From an uncultured Amylibacter sp. (GTDB lineage: Bacteria; Pseudomonadota; Alphaproteobacteria; Rhodobacterales; Rhodobacteraceae), in contig OX044354.1 of the NCBI GenBank assembly GCA_943846615.1, positions 1,381,001 to 1,445,000 of the forward strand: 64,000 nt of DNA, given 5' to 3'. Position 1 is the first letter of the stretch; the number at the start of each line of letters is the position of its first letter. Shown piece after piece: positions 34,928 through 42,975 of this stretch. A model generated the notes under the pieces. That model was not told the origin of the DNA. It did not search any database and worked only from the letters and a program-made list of their open reading frames with translations. Made by a program: the position numbers and the translations under genes.

Positions 34928-36366
34928 TTCGCGACTGCCTCTACGATTTCTGCATCTTCAACCACGGTTTCCTTGGGTGCATTTGCATCCCCAGTCAACA
35001 TGCCAGCGGTAAAGCCCAGCATCGCCGCCGATGCAGGTTGTTCACCTGCTGGTGGTGTTTTCCACGACAGGCTGTCGAATGTTTCACAGTTTTCACAACG
35101 TGGCTGCCAACCAGAGTGAATGTTTGAACAACTGTCGCAAACCCATTGCGGGCCGCGGGGTGCATTCAATGCCTTGTTCAACCATGCGCGCACGGTTTTA
35201 TCGTCCGCACCTTCGCCTTTTTCAATCGCCGCCATGATGGTCAGCGAACGCACCGTAGGCTCATTTTCCGCCAATTCACGCGCCGCACGACGCGCCGCTG
35301 GGAAATCTTCGTCAGCCAATGCCAACTCGGCCTTTAACAATTTTGTTTCCGCACTTTCGGTGGCGATCTTTGTTAGTGCCGTGAAACGTTTCAGGCGTTT
35401 CGCGCTGTTTTCGTCGGGTGCGATTTCTGCAAACGCCGCAGCCAAATCGGGGTGCGGTTGTGTAGCCCACGCCTTCTTCAACGCATTCGTGGCAGCACGT
35501 TTGTTTTCATTCAACATATGCATTTCCGCTGCTAAAACTGCCGCAGGGATCAAGTCAGGCGATGCCTTATTCGCCGCAATCGCCGCTGTTTGTCCGCCCT
35601 CGATATCGCCCGCGTCCAACATTTGACGCGCATCCGCCAAACCCAAAATCGCCTCACGGCGACGACCAACGTCCTTGGGCAATTTACCCGCACGCACCTT
35701 GGCCTCGATTGTCTTTTGAGCGCCTTTCCATTCGGATTTTTCAGTTTGCAAATCAAACAATGCCGTCATGGTTTCATCGTGACCTGGGCGCAATGCAAAT
35801 GCCTTTTCGGCCAATGCCAACGCGGTATCCGTATCGCCTTCAGTCAATTTCTGTTTCATCAAACCTTGAACACCGACAAAACGCGTTTGGTCGTCTTGCA
35901 GCAGGCGTTTGTAGTATTTCAATGCACGACGCGTATCGCCAGAAGCTTCGGCGGCTTGGGCGCTTACCAAATTTGTCAATTGCGGGCGCTTAAGTAAACG
36001 TTCCGCGGTTGCCGCTTTGTCGATTGCCTCTTTGCCTTCACCAGCGGCAAGGGCAACCATGCCTTCGGCCAATGCTTTGTATCCGCGTTCCTCTTTGTTG
36101 CGGCCAAAGTAACGCGAGATTGCGGTTTCGTCGCCGTTGAAGAACTTGAACGTTGCAACCAGAATACCAAATACCCATTGCAACAACCACAAAACCAAAA
36201 CCAACGCCACCAATGCGATGATCGCTTGGATTGGGGTGATTGCCACCTCTTGACCGCCGAATTGCATGGTGATCGAACCGCCCGTATCCATAACAATACC
36301 CGCGCCATATGTAATGGTGGCGATCAACCCGATGAATAGAATAATTTTAATGACAGACCAAATCAT
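34924..36366 (-). CDS. HemY-like membrane protein with TPR domain
   Basis: A 480-residue protein named for its gene position beside heme genes (HemY_N family). Two transmembrane helices are at the N-terminus (about 5-25 and 45-70), followed by tetratricopeptide-like helical repeats. The C-terminus has a zinc-ribbon type pattern, CDSCSNIHSGWQPRCENC, near 413-430. The family is linked to heme or envelope homeostasis but its biochemical role is not settled; it is not protoporphyrinogen oxidase. It follows the mitofilin-like gene at 9 nt and completes the hemD operon. Confidence 0.88.
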   Translation of the reverse strand: MIWSVIKIILFIGLIATITYGAGIVMDTGGSITMQFGGQEVAITPIQAIIALVALVLVLWLLQWVFGILVATFKFFNGDETAISRYFGRNKEERGYKALAEGMVALAAGEGKEAIDKAATAERLLKRPQLTNLVSAQAAEASGDTRRALKYYKRLLQDDQTRFVGVQGLMKQKLTEGDTDTALALAEKAFALRPGHDETMTALFDLQTEKSEWKGAQKTIEAKVRAGKLPKDVGRRREAILGLADARQMLDAGDIEGGQTAAIAANKASPDLIPAAVLAAEMHMLNENKRAATNALKKAWATQPHPDLAAAFAEIAPDENSAKRLKRFTALTKIATESAETKLLKAELALADEDFPAARRAARELAENEPTVRSLTIMAAIEKGEGADDKTVRAWLNKALNAPRGPQWVCDSCSNIHSGWQPRCENCETFDSLSWKTPPAGEQPASAAMLGFTAGMLTGDANAPKETVVEDAEIVEAVAN

Positions 36367-36375
36367 GGTAATTTC

Positions 36376-37554
36376 CTAGTTCTTTGAAAATGCAGAAACA
36401 GCATCCAATGCTGTTTGCCGTGTTTGTGCGGCAGTCAACCAATTTGCCATCGCCGATTTAGATGCATCGTTTAGGCCAGCGGCCTGTTGCAATGCATCCG
36501 CCAGATTTTCGCTGTCCAATTCGCCCTGGATACGAGACAAAACAGCATCTGTTGTTTCGCCCTCTTGGGGTTCAAGTGAGCGTACGGTCACCTGAGATTT
36601 GAAAAACCCAGCCAACTTACCAGACAAGTTATCAGATGTTTCGCCTTTAATTGACGCCTTTAGGCCCGCATGTGCAGCTCTGGAAAAATCAGCCTTTAGT
36701 GTGGTGAGTGTTGGAACCCCTGCGCCCAATTCAGCCAGTTCAGCTGGGACGGTTACACCGCCGTCTTTCAGGATCGTCAACGCGGCAGAAAAATCACCGC
36801 CCGCCTCCAATGCACCAGCGATATCGCTGATTGCTTTGGCGCGTGTGATGTCTGAAATAGTTGTGGCCGCGTTTTCTTCGAGTTCGGCAACTTTGGTTTG
36901 TGCCTCTTCGACGCGGCGGTTTGTGTTTGCCGCAACATCATCGATTTTTTGACCGATCATGCCCTGTTTCGATGACAGCGTTTCAATCTGTGCCTTCAGC
37001 CCATCAATGGTTGCCTGAAACCCGCTGACATCTACAGAGCCATCAGTTGGCGCGCTAAGGCTGTCGATGATTGCCGCGATGCCTGTGATTTGCGTTTCAA
37101 CTGCAGTCAGGCGCGATTCGATATCGCCGCTGTCGGATGCGGTTACCTGATCGGACAGGGCCGTGATGCGGGAGTTCATATCTGCACTTAATGCCGTGAA
37201 CTGGCCTGTTACATCGGGCGCTTCTGCACTTTCCAATGTGCTTAGGCGTGTATTTAATGCGGCTTCAAGACTGGCGATTTTATCCGTCGCGGATGCTTCG
37301 CCCGGTGACAGGAATTGTGCCACTGGTGCCATGCCTGCGGGCAACATTGGAGCCAGTTTTGGCCCACCATATAATGCCGCCGCACCACCAGCCAGTAACA
37401 GAGCCAATGCGCCCAAAACCTTGCCTGAAACGCTGGATTTTTTTGACGGGGTTGGATCAGGAGTTTCCGTTTCAACGTCGGCACTCACCGCATCATCCAC
37501 TTGCGGCTGCTCTTCGTTTTCAATTACATCTGTAACGACTGGTTTTTTCGCCAT
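36376..37554 (-). CDS. Mitofilin-like inner-membrane protein (COG4223)
   Basis: A 392-residue protein with an acidic cytoplasmic N-terminus, one transmembrane helix at about 45-65 (VLGALALLLAGGAAALYGG), a long predicted coiled coil (about 85-240) and a C-terminal domain with LADALQQAAGLNDASKSAM. This is the alphaproteobacterial counterpart of mitofilin/Mic60, which in other species shapes inner membranes. Its position between hemD and hemY is the usual one in alphaproteobacteria. A contiguous annotation as a uroporphyrinogen-III synthase partner is positional only. Confidence 0.85.
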   Translation of the reverse strand: MAKKPVVTDVIENEEQPQVDDAVSADVETETPDPTPSKKSSVSGKVLGALALLLAGGAAALYGGPKLAPMLPAGMAPVAQFLSPGEASATDKIASLEAALNTRLSTLESAEAPDVTGQFTALSADMNSRITALSDQVTASDSGDIESRLTAVETQITGIAAIIDSLSAPTDGSVDVSGFQATIDGLKAQIETLSSKQGMIGQKIDDVAANTNRRVEEAQTKVAELEENAATTISDITRAKAISDIAGALEAGGDFSAALTILKDGGVTVPAELAELGAGVPTLTTLKADFSRAAHAGLKASIKGETSDNLSGKLAGFFKSQVTVRSLEPQEGETTDAVLSRIQGELDSENLADALQQAAGLNDASKSAMANWLTAAQTRQTALDAVSAFSKN

Positions 37555-37645
37555 CAGTACAATTCCCTGTCTTGTTCACTCTATCTATATAGGAACCGTC
37601 GTTACCAAGGAAAAGGGTTGGATCCGATTCATTTGGTTCAAACAG

Positions 37646-38302
37646 TCAAAGGTGTTTTAAAATTAGGTTCAGCATAGCGTCACTGGTGGGCGCTGGCGCG
37701 GTATAAATCTGTGCAAAATTGCCACGGGCCAGAACGGCGGAAACCTTGACGCTGATGCCGATTGCCGTGGTATTTGGGGCGTTTTCGTTGGTGCAATCCA
37801 ACAAACGATTGGCGGCATATTCGGAATAAACAGGCACCAAGGCCCCCGATTGAGCGGCGCTTTGGGCGCTGTTGGTCATTGGCAACGGCGATTGGCGATA
37901 GATTATATATTCATCCAACAGCGCATCCCCATTCAGTTCAACAGACACCTGTTCGGCGCGTAAATAGGTACCTGCCTGAACCCCATCGCCCATCAAATCA
38001 TCCCCCGTTTGATACGTCATTTGCACATCAAAACCCACATCACGCGCCATCTGCGCCACCTTGGCCCCCACGCAAGTGACGGGGCCACGCTGTGCAAACA
38101 TTTGCGCCGCAATGCGAACCGCGTTTTGTGATGTAAAGATAAATGGCGTTTGCATGTTTTCGGGCAACGCCGCGTCCAGCCTTTCAATTTCCATCAATGG
38201 GCTGATGATCGCATCTGGCGCATGGCCCAGTTTTTCCACCAAAGCACGCAACAATGCCTTGGATTGTTCCTTCGGTCTGATCAGGATTAATTGCTGTGTC
38301 AT
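37646..38302 (-). CDS. hemD: Uroporphyrinogen-III synthase
   Basis: A 218-residue cytoplasmic enzyme that closes and inverts hydroxymethylbilane to uroporphyrinogen III on the heme/siroheme path. The sequence is weakly conserved, as in the whole family. The block [33 protein letters not shown] near 40-70 (seen in two parts), [14 protein letters not shown] and the neighbour genes support the call. It is divergent from tsaD across 59 bp. Confidence 0.85.
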   Translation of the reverse strand: MTQQLILIRPKEQSKALLRALVEKLGHAPDAIISPLMEIERLDAALPENMQTPFIFTSQNAVRIAAQMFAQRGPVTCVGAKVAQMARDVGFDVQMTYQTGDDLMGDGVQAGTYLRAEQVSVELNGDALLDEYIIYRQSPLPMTNSAQSAAQSGALVPVYSEYAANRLLDCTNENAPNTTAIGISVKVSAVLARGNFAQIYTAPAPTSDAMLNLILKHL

Positions 38303-38361
38303 TGCTTGCGCTCTGTTCCGATGCTATCGATCAACACAAACACGTAGGCCAACAAAAGACA

Positions 38362-39453
38362 ATGACACAAACCTTAACCATTTTGGGAATCGAGAGCAGT
38401 TGTGACGATACAGCCGCCGCAGTGGTGCGTGGTCAGGATGCACATGGCGAGGTTCTATCGTCCATCGTTGTCGGCCAAGAGGAATTGCACGCGGCATATG
38501 GCGGCGTGGTTCCCGAAATCGCCGCCCGCGCGCATGCCGAACAGTTGGATATCGCGGTCGAGAAGGCGTTGGAAGACGCGCAAATGACCCTAAACGATAT
38601 TGATGCAATCGCCGTCACCGCAGGCCCGGGTTTAATTGGTGGTGTCGTCAGCGGCATGATGTGCGCCAAAGGTCTGTCGGCGGGTTCAGGGAGACCATTG
38701 ATCGGCGTAAACCATCTGGCAGGCCACGCGTTAACGCCGCGCATGACCGATGGTATCGCGTTTCCATATTTGATGTTGCTGGTCAGTGGCGGGCATTGCC
38801 AATTTTTGGCAGTGCTGTCCGAAACCGAATTTCGCCGCATTGGTGGCACCATTGATGATGCCCCGGGCGAGGCGTTTGATAAAACCGCCAAGCTGTTGGG
38901 ATTGGGTTATCCAGGGGGACCATTGGTGGAACAGGCGGCGGTTAATGGCGACGAGAAACGTTTCAAATTCCCGCGTCCATTGTTGGACCGCCCCGATTGC
39001 GATTTATCCTTTTCGGGATTGAAAACCGCATTGCGCCGCGCGCGCGATTTGTTGATTGCCGATCAGGGCGGAATTACCGTTCAAGATCGCAATGATTTAT
39101 GCGCCAGTTTTCAATTGGCCGTCGCGGATACATTGGCGGAAAAGACCCGTCGGGCGATTATCGCATTTCGTGATATTGCCGATGGCAATACATTAGCCGT
39201 TGCAGGTGGTGTTGCCGCCAATCAGGTGATTGCTGACAAATTGCGCGAAACCGCGCGAGATCAAGACGTAGGGTTTGTTTCGCCACCGTTGAAATATTGC
39301 ACGGACAATGGCGCCATGATTGCGTGGGCGGGATTGGAACGTTTTGCCAATGGCGATACGGACGATATGACATTGTCCGCGCGTCCGCGTTGGCCACTGG
39401 ATCAATCGGCCACGCCAATGTTAGGGTCTGGTAAAAAAGGGGCCAAAGCATGA
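38362..39453 (+). CDS. tsaD: tRNA N6-adenosine threonylcarbamoyltransferase
   Basis: A 363-residue enzyme that transfers threonylcarbamoyl to A37 of ANN-decoding tRNAs, together with TsaB and Tsa[15 protein letters not shown] opens the ATPase fold, the metal site HLAGHAL is near 115, and [11 protein letters not shown] and [11 protein letters not shown] follow. The ATG at 38362 begins the conserved region; an upstream in-frame start lies inside the hemD promoter and was rejected. The stop overlaps gpsA by 4 nt. A tsaE gene is in the same window at 53342. Confidence 0.96.
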   Translation: MTQTLTILGIESSCDDTAAAVVRGQDAHGEVLSSIVVGQEELHAAYGGVVPEIAARAHAEQLDIAVEKALEDAQMTLNDIDAIAVTAGPGLIGGVVSGMMCAKGLSAGSGRPLIGVNHLAGHALTPRMTDGIAFPYLMLLVSGGHCQFLAVLSETEFRRIGGTIDDAPGEAFDKTAKLLGLGYPGGPLVEQAAVNGDEKRFKFPRPLLDRPDCDLSFSGLKTALRRARDLLIADQGGITVQDRNDLCASFQLAVADTLAEKTRRAIIAFRDIADGNTLAVAGGVAANQVIADKLRETARDQDVGFVSPPLKYCTDNGAMIAWAGLERFANGDTDDMTLSARPRWPLDQSATPMLGSGKKGAKA

Positions 39454-40424
39454 GCAGAATTGGGATTATCGGTGCAGGCGCATTTGGCACAGGATTGGCC
39501 GCCGCATTGGCGCGTGGTGAACATGATGTGATTTTATGGGGCCGTGATGGGGCGCAAACCGACGCGATTGATGCGACGAAAATCAACGCACGTTATTTGC
39601 CCGATATTGCCTTGCCGCCGTCCCTGTCCGCGACGTCGAATTTCGATGCATTGCAAAATTTGGATGCGGTTTTGATGGTAACTCCTGCGCAAAAGCTGCG
39701 CGAAACATTTGATACGTTGGATATTCAACGCCTAAATTGCCCCGTGGTTCTATGTTCCAAGGGCATCGAAACCGACAGCGGTCAATTGCAATCGGATATC
39801 GCAATTGAAAACATACCGAGCGCAAGAATTGCGGCGCTGAGTGGCCCCGGGTTTGCATCTGAACTGGCCAAGGGGTTACCAACGGCGCTGACATTGGGAT
39901 CGCAGGATCCTGCATTGGGTGCGCATTTGCAAACCATGCTTAGCACCCAAACATTACGCCTATATTTGTCCGATGATTTACGTGGCGTACAATTGGGCGG
40001 GGCATTGAAGAACGTTTTCGCCATCGCATGTGGCATCGTGGTTGGCGCAGGGCTGGGCGAAAGTGCGCGCGCGGCATTGATCACGCGCGGGTTTGCAGAA
40101 CTTTCTCGTTTGACCGTCGGGATGGGTGGGAACCCTGAGACGTTGATCGGATTATCTGGCTTTGGTGATTTGACGCTGTCATGTACATCGAAACAATCGC
40201 GCAACTTTGCCTTTGGGCTACAATTGGCGCAATCGGGTGATCTGAAACCTAGTAAAACCGTCGAAGGGATTGCGACCGCCTTGGCGACGGTCAAACTGGC
40301 CAAAACCCATGGTGTGGACATGCCAATCGCCCAACAGGTTGCGAATTTATTGGCGGGTGAAATCGATATTAAACAGGCGCTTTCAAACCTGATGGCACGT
40401 CCCCTGCGCCAAGAAACCACTTAA
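39450..40424 (+). CDS. gpsA: Glycerol-3-phosphate dehydrogenase [NAD(P)+]
   Basis: A 324-residue enzyme that reduces dihydroxyacetone phosphate to sn-glycerol 3-phosphate for phospholipid synthesis. The nucleotide motif [13 protein letters not shown] is at residues 7-19, the LCSKGIE and [10 protein letters not shown] blocks follow, and the catalytic lysine is in [13 protein letters not shown]. It starts by a 4-nt overlap with tsaD, the common alphaproteobacterial arrangement. Confidence 0.96.
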   Translation: MSRIGIIGAGAFGTGLAAALARGEHDVILWGRDGAQTDAIDATKINARYLPDIALPPSLSATSNFDALQNLDAVLMVTPAQKLRETFDTLDIQRLNCPVVLCSKGIETDSGQLQSDIAIENIPSARIAALSGPGFASELAKGLPTALTLGSQDPALGAHLQTMLSTQTLRLYLSDDLRGVQLGGALKNVFAIACGIVVGAGLGESARAALITRGFAELSRLTVGMGGNPETLIGLSGFGDLTLSCTSKQSRNFAFGLQLAQSGDLKPSKTVEGIATALATVKLAKTHGVDMPIAQQVANLLAGEIDIKQALSNLMARPLRQETT

Positions 40425-40482
40425 TTTCTGGATTTAAACCGTTTTTCGTGCAGGATGTTCCCATAAACAGGAGGGAACATAC

Positions 40483-40866
40483 ATGGAGTTCATTAACGTA
40501 ATCGCCGCCGCTGTCGCCGCATTTGCATTCGGTGCCGCATGGTACATGTCATTCGCAAAACCGTGGATGGCCGCAACCGGCATGACCCAAGAACAACAAG
40601 ACGGCGCAGGCAGCGGGCCATACATCCTCGCCTTCGTCGGCGCGGTTTTAACCGCTGGCATGATGCGCCACATTTTCGTTGCCGCAAATATCGAAGGCAT
40701 CGGCGCTGGCATCGTCAGCGGATTTGGCATCGGCGCATTTATCGCTGCACCATGGATCATCAACAACTGCGCGTTCGAAGGGCGTTCAAAATCACTGATG
40801 TTGATTAACGGTGGTTATGCGGCAGGTGGCTGTACCATTATCGGGTTGGTATTGAACCTGTTCTAG
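40483..40866 (+). CDS. DUF1761 membrane protein
   Basis: A 127-residue protein with four hydrophobic helices (about 1-20, 45-65, 70-95 and 105-127) and the family patterns AFAFGAAWYMSFAKPWMAAT and GFGIGAFIAAPWIINNC. Function is unknown. The ATG follows CAGGAGGGAACATAC, a very strong ribosome site, so high expression is likely. It lies 58 bp after gpsA and overlaps the convergent extensin-like gene by 4 nt. Confidence 0.85.
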   Translation: MEFINVIAAAVAAFAFGAAWYMSFAKPWMAATGMTQEQQDGAGSGPYILAFVGAVLTAGMMRHIFVAANIEGIGAGIVSGFGIGAFIAAPWIINNCAFEGRSKSLMLINGGYAAGGCTIIGLVLNLF

Positions 40867-41588
40867 TTACAACTGGACCAACGTCCCTGATCGAAATGAA
40901 AATGATCGGCGTGTAACGCATTATATTCCGGTGACAAAGTGATGCGAAAGTAATTGCACCCACCATCGCGGATTTGGCGCATGAATGATTGCTGCCCGTC
41001 TGTACCGTTCCAATTTTTCAACAGGCTGATGCGCTTGCCATCAGCCAGCTGAAAACCCGCGATATCTACCGCATTTGCTGTGGCATGTTCGCTCATCCGG
41101 TCTGTGGGGCCATTCACACTGCGAATGGCGCGGCAATTGTAACTGCCGATTTGGCTGACCCGCGCCACGGACTGTCCCAAGGATGCCTTCGCCACAGGTT
41201 GCACCGCGTGATATTCCCACATCGCCAATCGCAACGCCGTGCCACATGTGGTTTTCAATGGTGAAATCTGGGCCTGTGATAATCGACTGATCTGAACTTG
41301 GTCCAAGATATGACATTGTTCCGATACGTTTTTATCGGGCAGTGTTTTGAATTTCACACCCAAATCCGTCAGCGCGGCCTGACAGCTTTGATAATCGCTG
41401 ATCGCGAAACGAAGTTTTGACGGTGTCAGGAAATTATGCGCCGCCGTCGCAACCAACGGTTTGCGCGGGTTCCATTCATCGGGCAATGGCGATCCTGGGA
41501 TGAAAACCAAACCAGCGACGATCACAGCCAATGCTGCACATAAGCTTAGGATAATCACAGAGGTACGGATAGCGATACGTGAAACCAT
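40863..41588 (-). CDS. Extensin-like C-terminal domain protein
   Basis: A 241-residue protein with an N-terminal signal anchor (about 12-32) and an extensin-like domain. Blocks CGTALRLAMWEYHAVQPVA, VSQIGSYNCRAI, MSEHATANAVDIAGF and the terminal LHADHFHFDQG are visible. The His/Asp arrangement in SEHATANAVDI and HADHFHFD resembles a D-Ala-D-Ala-metallopeptidase-type zinc site, so a cell-wall role is plausible but untested. It is separated by about 240 bp from the DUF2853 gene upstream. Confidence 0.85.
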   Translation of the reverse strand: MVSRIAIRTSVIILSLCAALAVIVAGLVFIPGSPLPDEWNPRKPLVATAAHNFLTPSKLRFAISDYQSCQAALTDLGVKFKTLPDKNVSEQCHILDQVQISRLSQAQISPLKTTCGTALRLAMWEYHAVQPVAKASLGQSVARVSQIGSYNCRAIRSVNGPTDRMSEHATANAVDIAGFQLADGKRISLLKNWNGTDGQQSFMRQIRDGGCNYFRITLSPEYNALHADHFHFDQGRWSSCN

Positions 41589-41633
41589 GGCGGGGAATAT
41601 TCTACAATCTTTATATTTGTGACATTTGTTAAA

Positions 41634-41674
41634 CTAAAAAAGGAACCTTTGCACCCACAACAAAGGTTCCTTTT
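41634..41674 (-). terminator. Strong Rho-independent terminator, minus strand
   Basis: AAAAGGAACCTTTG (41638-41651) and CAAAGGTTCCTTTT (41661-41674) pair over at least 12 bp around a 9-nt loop. On the minus strand the stem is followed by TTTTTTAG. On the plus strand the tail is TTTT, so weaker bidirectional action is possible. Confidence 0.8.
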
Positions 41675-41775
41675 GACCCAACCCGTTTGGGCCCTCGCTA
41701 ACTCTTGGTGCAACATAGCCAAGACACGTTCGCAAAAGCAATTTAACAATCCAAACAAATTGTCGTAACTGCCCC
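41636..41775 (-). ncRNA. Candidate small RNA between DUF2853 and extensin-like genes
   Basis: The 243-bp gap between the extensin-like gene and the DUF2853 gene carries two separate minus-strand terminators. The DUF2853 transcript should already end at 41789-41805, so the second, stronger one at 41638-41674 implies either tandem terminators or an RNA transcribed from within the gap. The region between them contains further short stems such as CCCAAACGGGTTGGG. No promoter is convincing and no known family is recognised, so this is only a candidate. Confidence 0.25.
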
Positions 41776-41788
41776 CCTAAATGCAAAA

Positions 41789-41805
41789 GACGCCCCAAGG
41801 GCGCC
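41789..41805 (-). terminator. Terminator of the DUF2853 gene
   Basis: Read on the minus strand, GGCGCCC and GGGCGTC pair with one mismatch around a 3-nt loop, followed by TTTTGCAT. It starts 27 nt after the DUF2853 stop. Confidence 0.65.
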
Positions 41806-41831
41806 TTTAATATTCTGATATTATTGGGTTT

Positions 41832-42173
41832 TTATCCGTAAACGGACTCTTTACCAAACTCTTTCACCAGCATGTAGTAAACAACCGCGCGGTATTTGTT
41901 ACGCTCTGATTTACCATAGATTTCGATAACTTTGTTGATTGCGTCCATCAATGCGGCACTGTCAGCCAAACCAAGCTTACCCATAAGGAAGTTGTTTTTC
42001 ACTGTTTCCAGCTCTGAAGGTTGGCTGCCTGCTACGGTTGACGCGTCTGCGTTGTAAATTGCTGGACCACATCCGATTGTGACCTTGGTCAACAAATCCA
42101 TGTCTGGTGTCATGCCGCATTTGTTTTTCAAATCATCTGCGTATTGTGCGATTAAATCGTCTCTTTTACCCAT
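41832..42173 (-). CDS. DUF2853 protein
   Basis: A 113-residue soluble, mostly helical protein of the DUF2853 family, common as a single-copy gene in alphaproteobacteria. The N-terminus MGKRDDLIAQYADDLKNKCG and the C-terminal segment with RAVVYYMLVKEFGKESVYG are characteristic. Function is unknown. The ATG follows AAAGGAGCTACCCA, a strong ribosome site, and the gene has its own terminator, so it is a single-gene transcript. Confidence 0.88.
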   Translation of the reverse strand: MGKRDDLIAQYADDLKNKCGMTPDMDLLTKVTIGCGPAIYNADASTVAGSQPSELETVKNNFLMGKLGLADSAALMDAINKVIEIYGKSERNKYRAVVYYMLVKEFGKESVYG

Positions 42174-42312
42174 TGGGTAGCTCCTTTATGCTGGGTTTCA
42201 CCCATTTAAATTTCTTAAAGCAATGGCGTTAATACGCACCACTACCTCCCGTAATTCTAAGATAGGTGAAGTAAACTTCAAAAAAAGGGGCATGCAAAAG
42301 AATACTGTGATT

Positions 42313-42334
42313 ATTTCCAAATAGATTTGGAAAT
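42313..42334 (-). terminator. AT-rich hairpin at the yjbF stop codon
   Basis: ATTTCCAAA and TTTGGAAAT form a perfect 9-bp stem around a 4-nt loop that touches the yjbF stop codon. The stem is AT-rich and the tail is not a clean T-run, so it may protect the 3' end of the message and not terminate transcription. Confidence 0.35.
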
Positions 42335-42975
42335 CAATTCAACCATTCGATGATGATAAAGCCAACTTCGTGACCAACCCATTGCGTTGCCTTGCGCGTT
42401 TTGCCTGATGCGGACACCCATTTGACGTTTTTAAACGCCTTGGTTTCGTTGCGACAAACCTCTTCGAATTTGCGCAAGCGGAACGTTTTATCCAATACTT
42501 GAACGTCCTCAGTTCCTGCGGATGTTGTTTCACATTTCACGTCAAATCTTCGCAGGTGGTTCTCAGAATCCAGATATTTGTAGGTCCGCGTTTCGCCACC
42601 AACACTGCGCGCGATCAGGTCATGTCGAAAACCGCGTGTCCCAGTTAATTCAGAACCTTTTAGAGTAATACTCTGTTGGCCCGCGGTGAAATAGGTCTTG
42701 TATCCACCGTTATCGTTTACGAATTGCGCCAAAGCGGATGATTTGAACTTGGGGATTTCAATGCGCACCAATTGCGCTTTAGTCTTTGCAATATCGGCGA
42801 ATGTAAACGGTTTTGCCGCCTCTGGTTTTACCCCAGATTTTGCCACTTTACGGGCTGCAATCATAGTTTTCATTTGCGCTTTGACGATGGAACCAACGCC
42901 GCCTTGTTCAGCATTATTTGATGAACAAGCCGACAGAGTCAGAATTGAAATCGCGATCAGGGCTTGTTTTATCAT
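42334..42975 (-). CDS. yjbF: YjbF/GfcB family lipoprotein
   Basis: About 213 residues. The leader MIKQALIAISILTLSACSS ends in a lipobox (LSAC) for lipidation. The mature domain matches the YjbF/GfcB family, which is linked to exopolysaccharide or capsule export: GGYKTYFTAGQQSITLKGSE and the C-terminal VGHEVGFIIIEWLN are family-like. The ATG overlaps the stop of the yjbH-like gene (ATGA), so the two are coupled. In E. coli the operon order is yjbE-yjbF-yjbG-yjbH; here yjbF follows yjbH directly and no yjbG is visible between or beside them. Confidence 0.8.
   Translation of the reverse strand: MIKQALIAISILTLSACSSNNAEQGGVGSIVKAQMKTMIAARKVAKSGVKPEAAKPFTFADIAKTKAQLVRIEIPKFKSSALAQFVNDNGGYKTYFTAGQQSITLKGSELTGTRGFRHDLIARSVGGETRTYKYLDSENHLRRFDVKCETTSAGTEDVQVLDKTFRLRKFEEVCRNETKAFKNVKWVSASGKTRKATQWVGHEVGFIIIEWLN

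Noticed and set aside
41555-41758. Minus-strand frame of 67 codons overlapping the extensin-like gene start
   Set aside because: It starts with TTG, has no ribosome site, and the strong terminator hairpin lies inside it. The region is better explained as terminator or small RNA.
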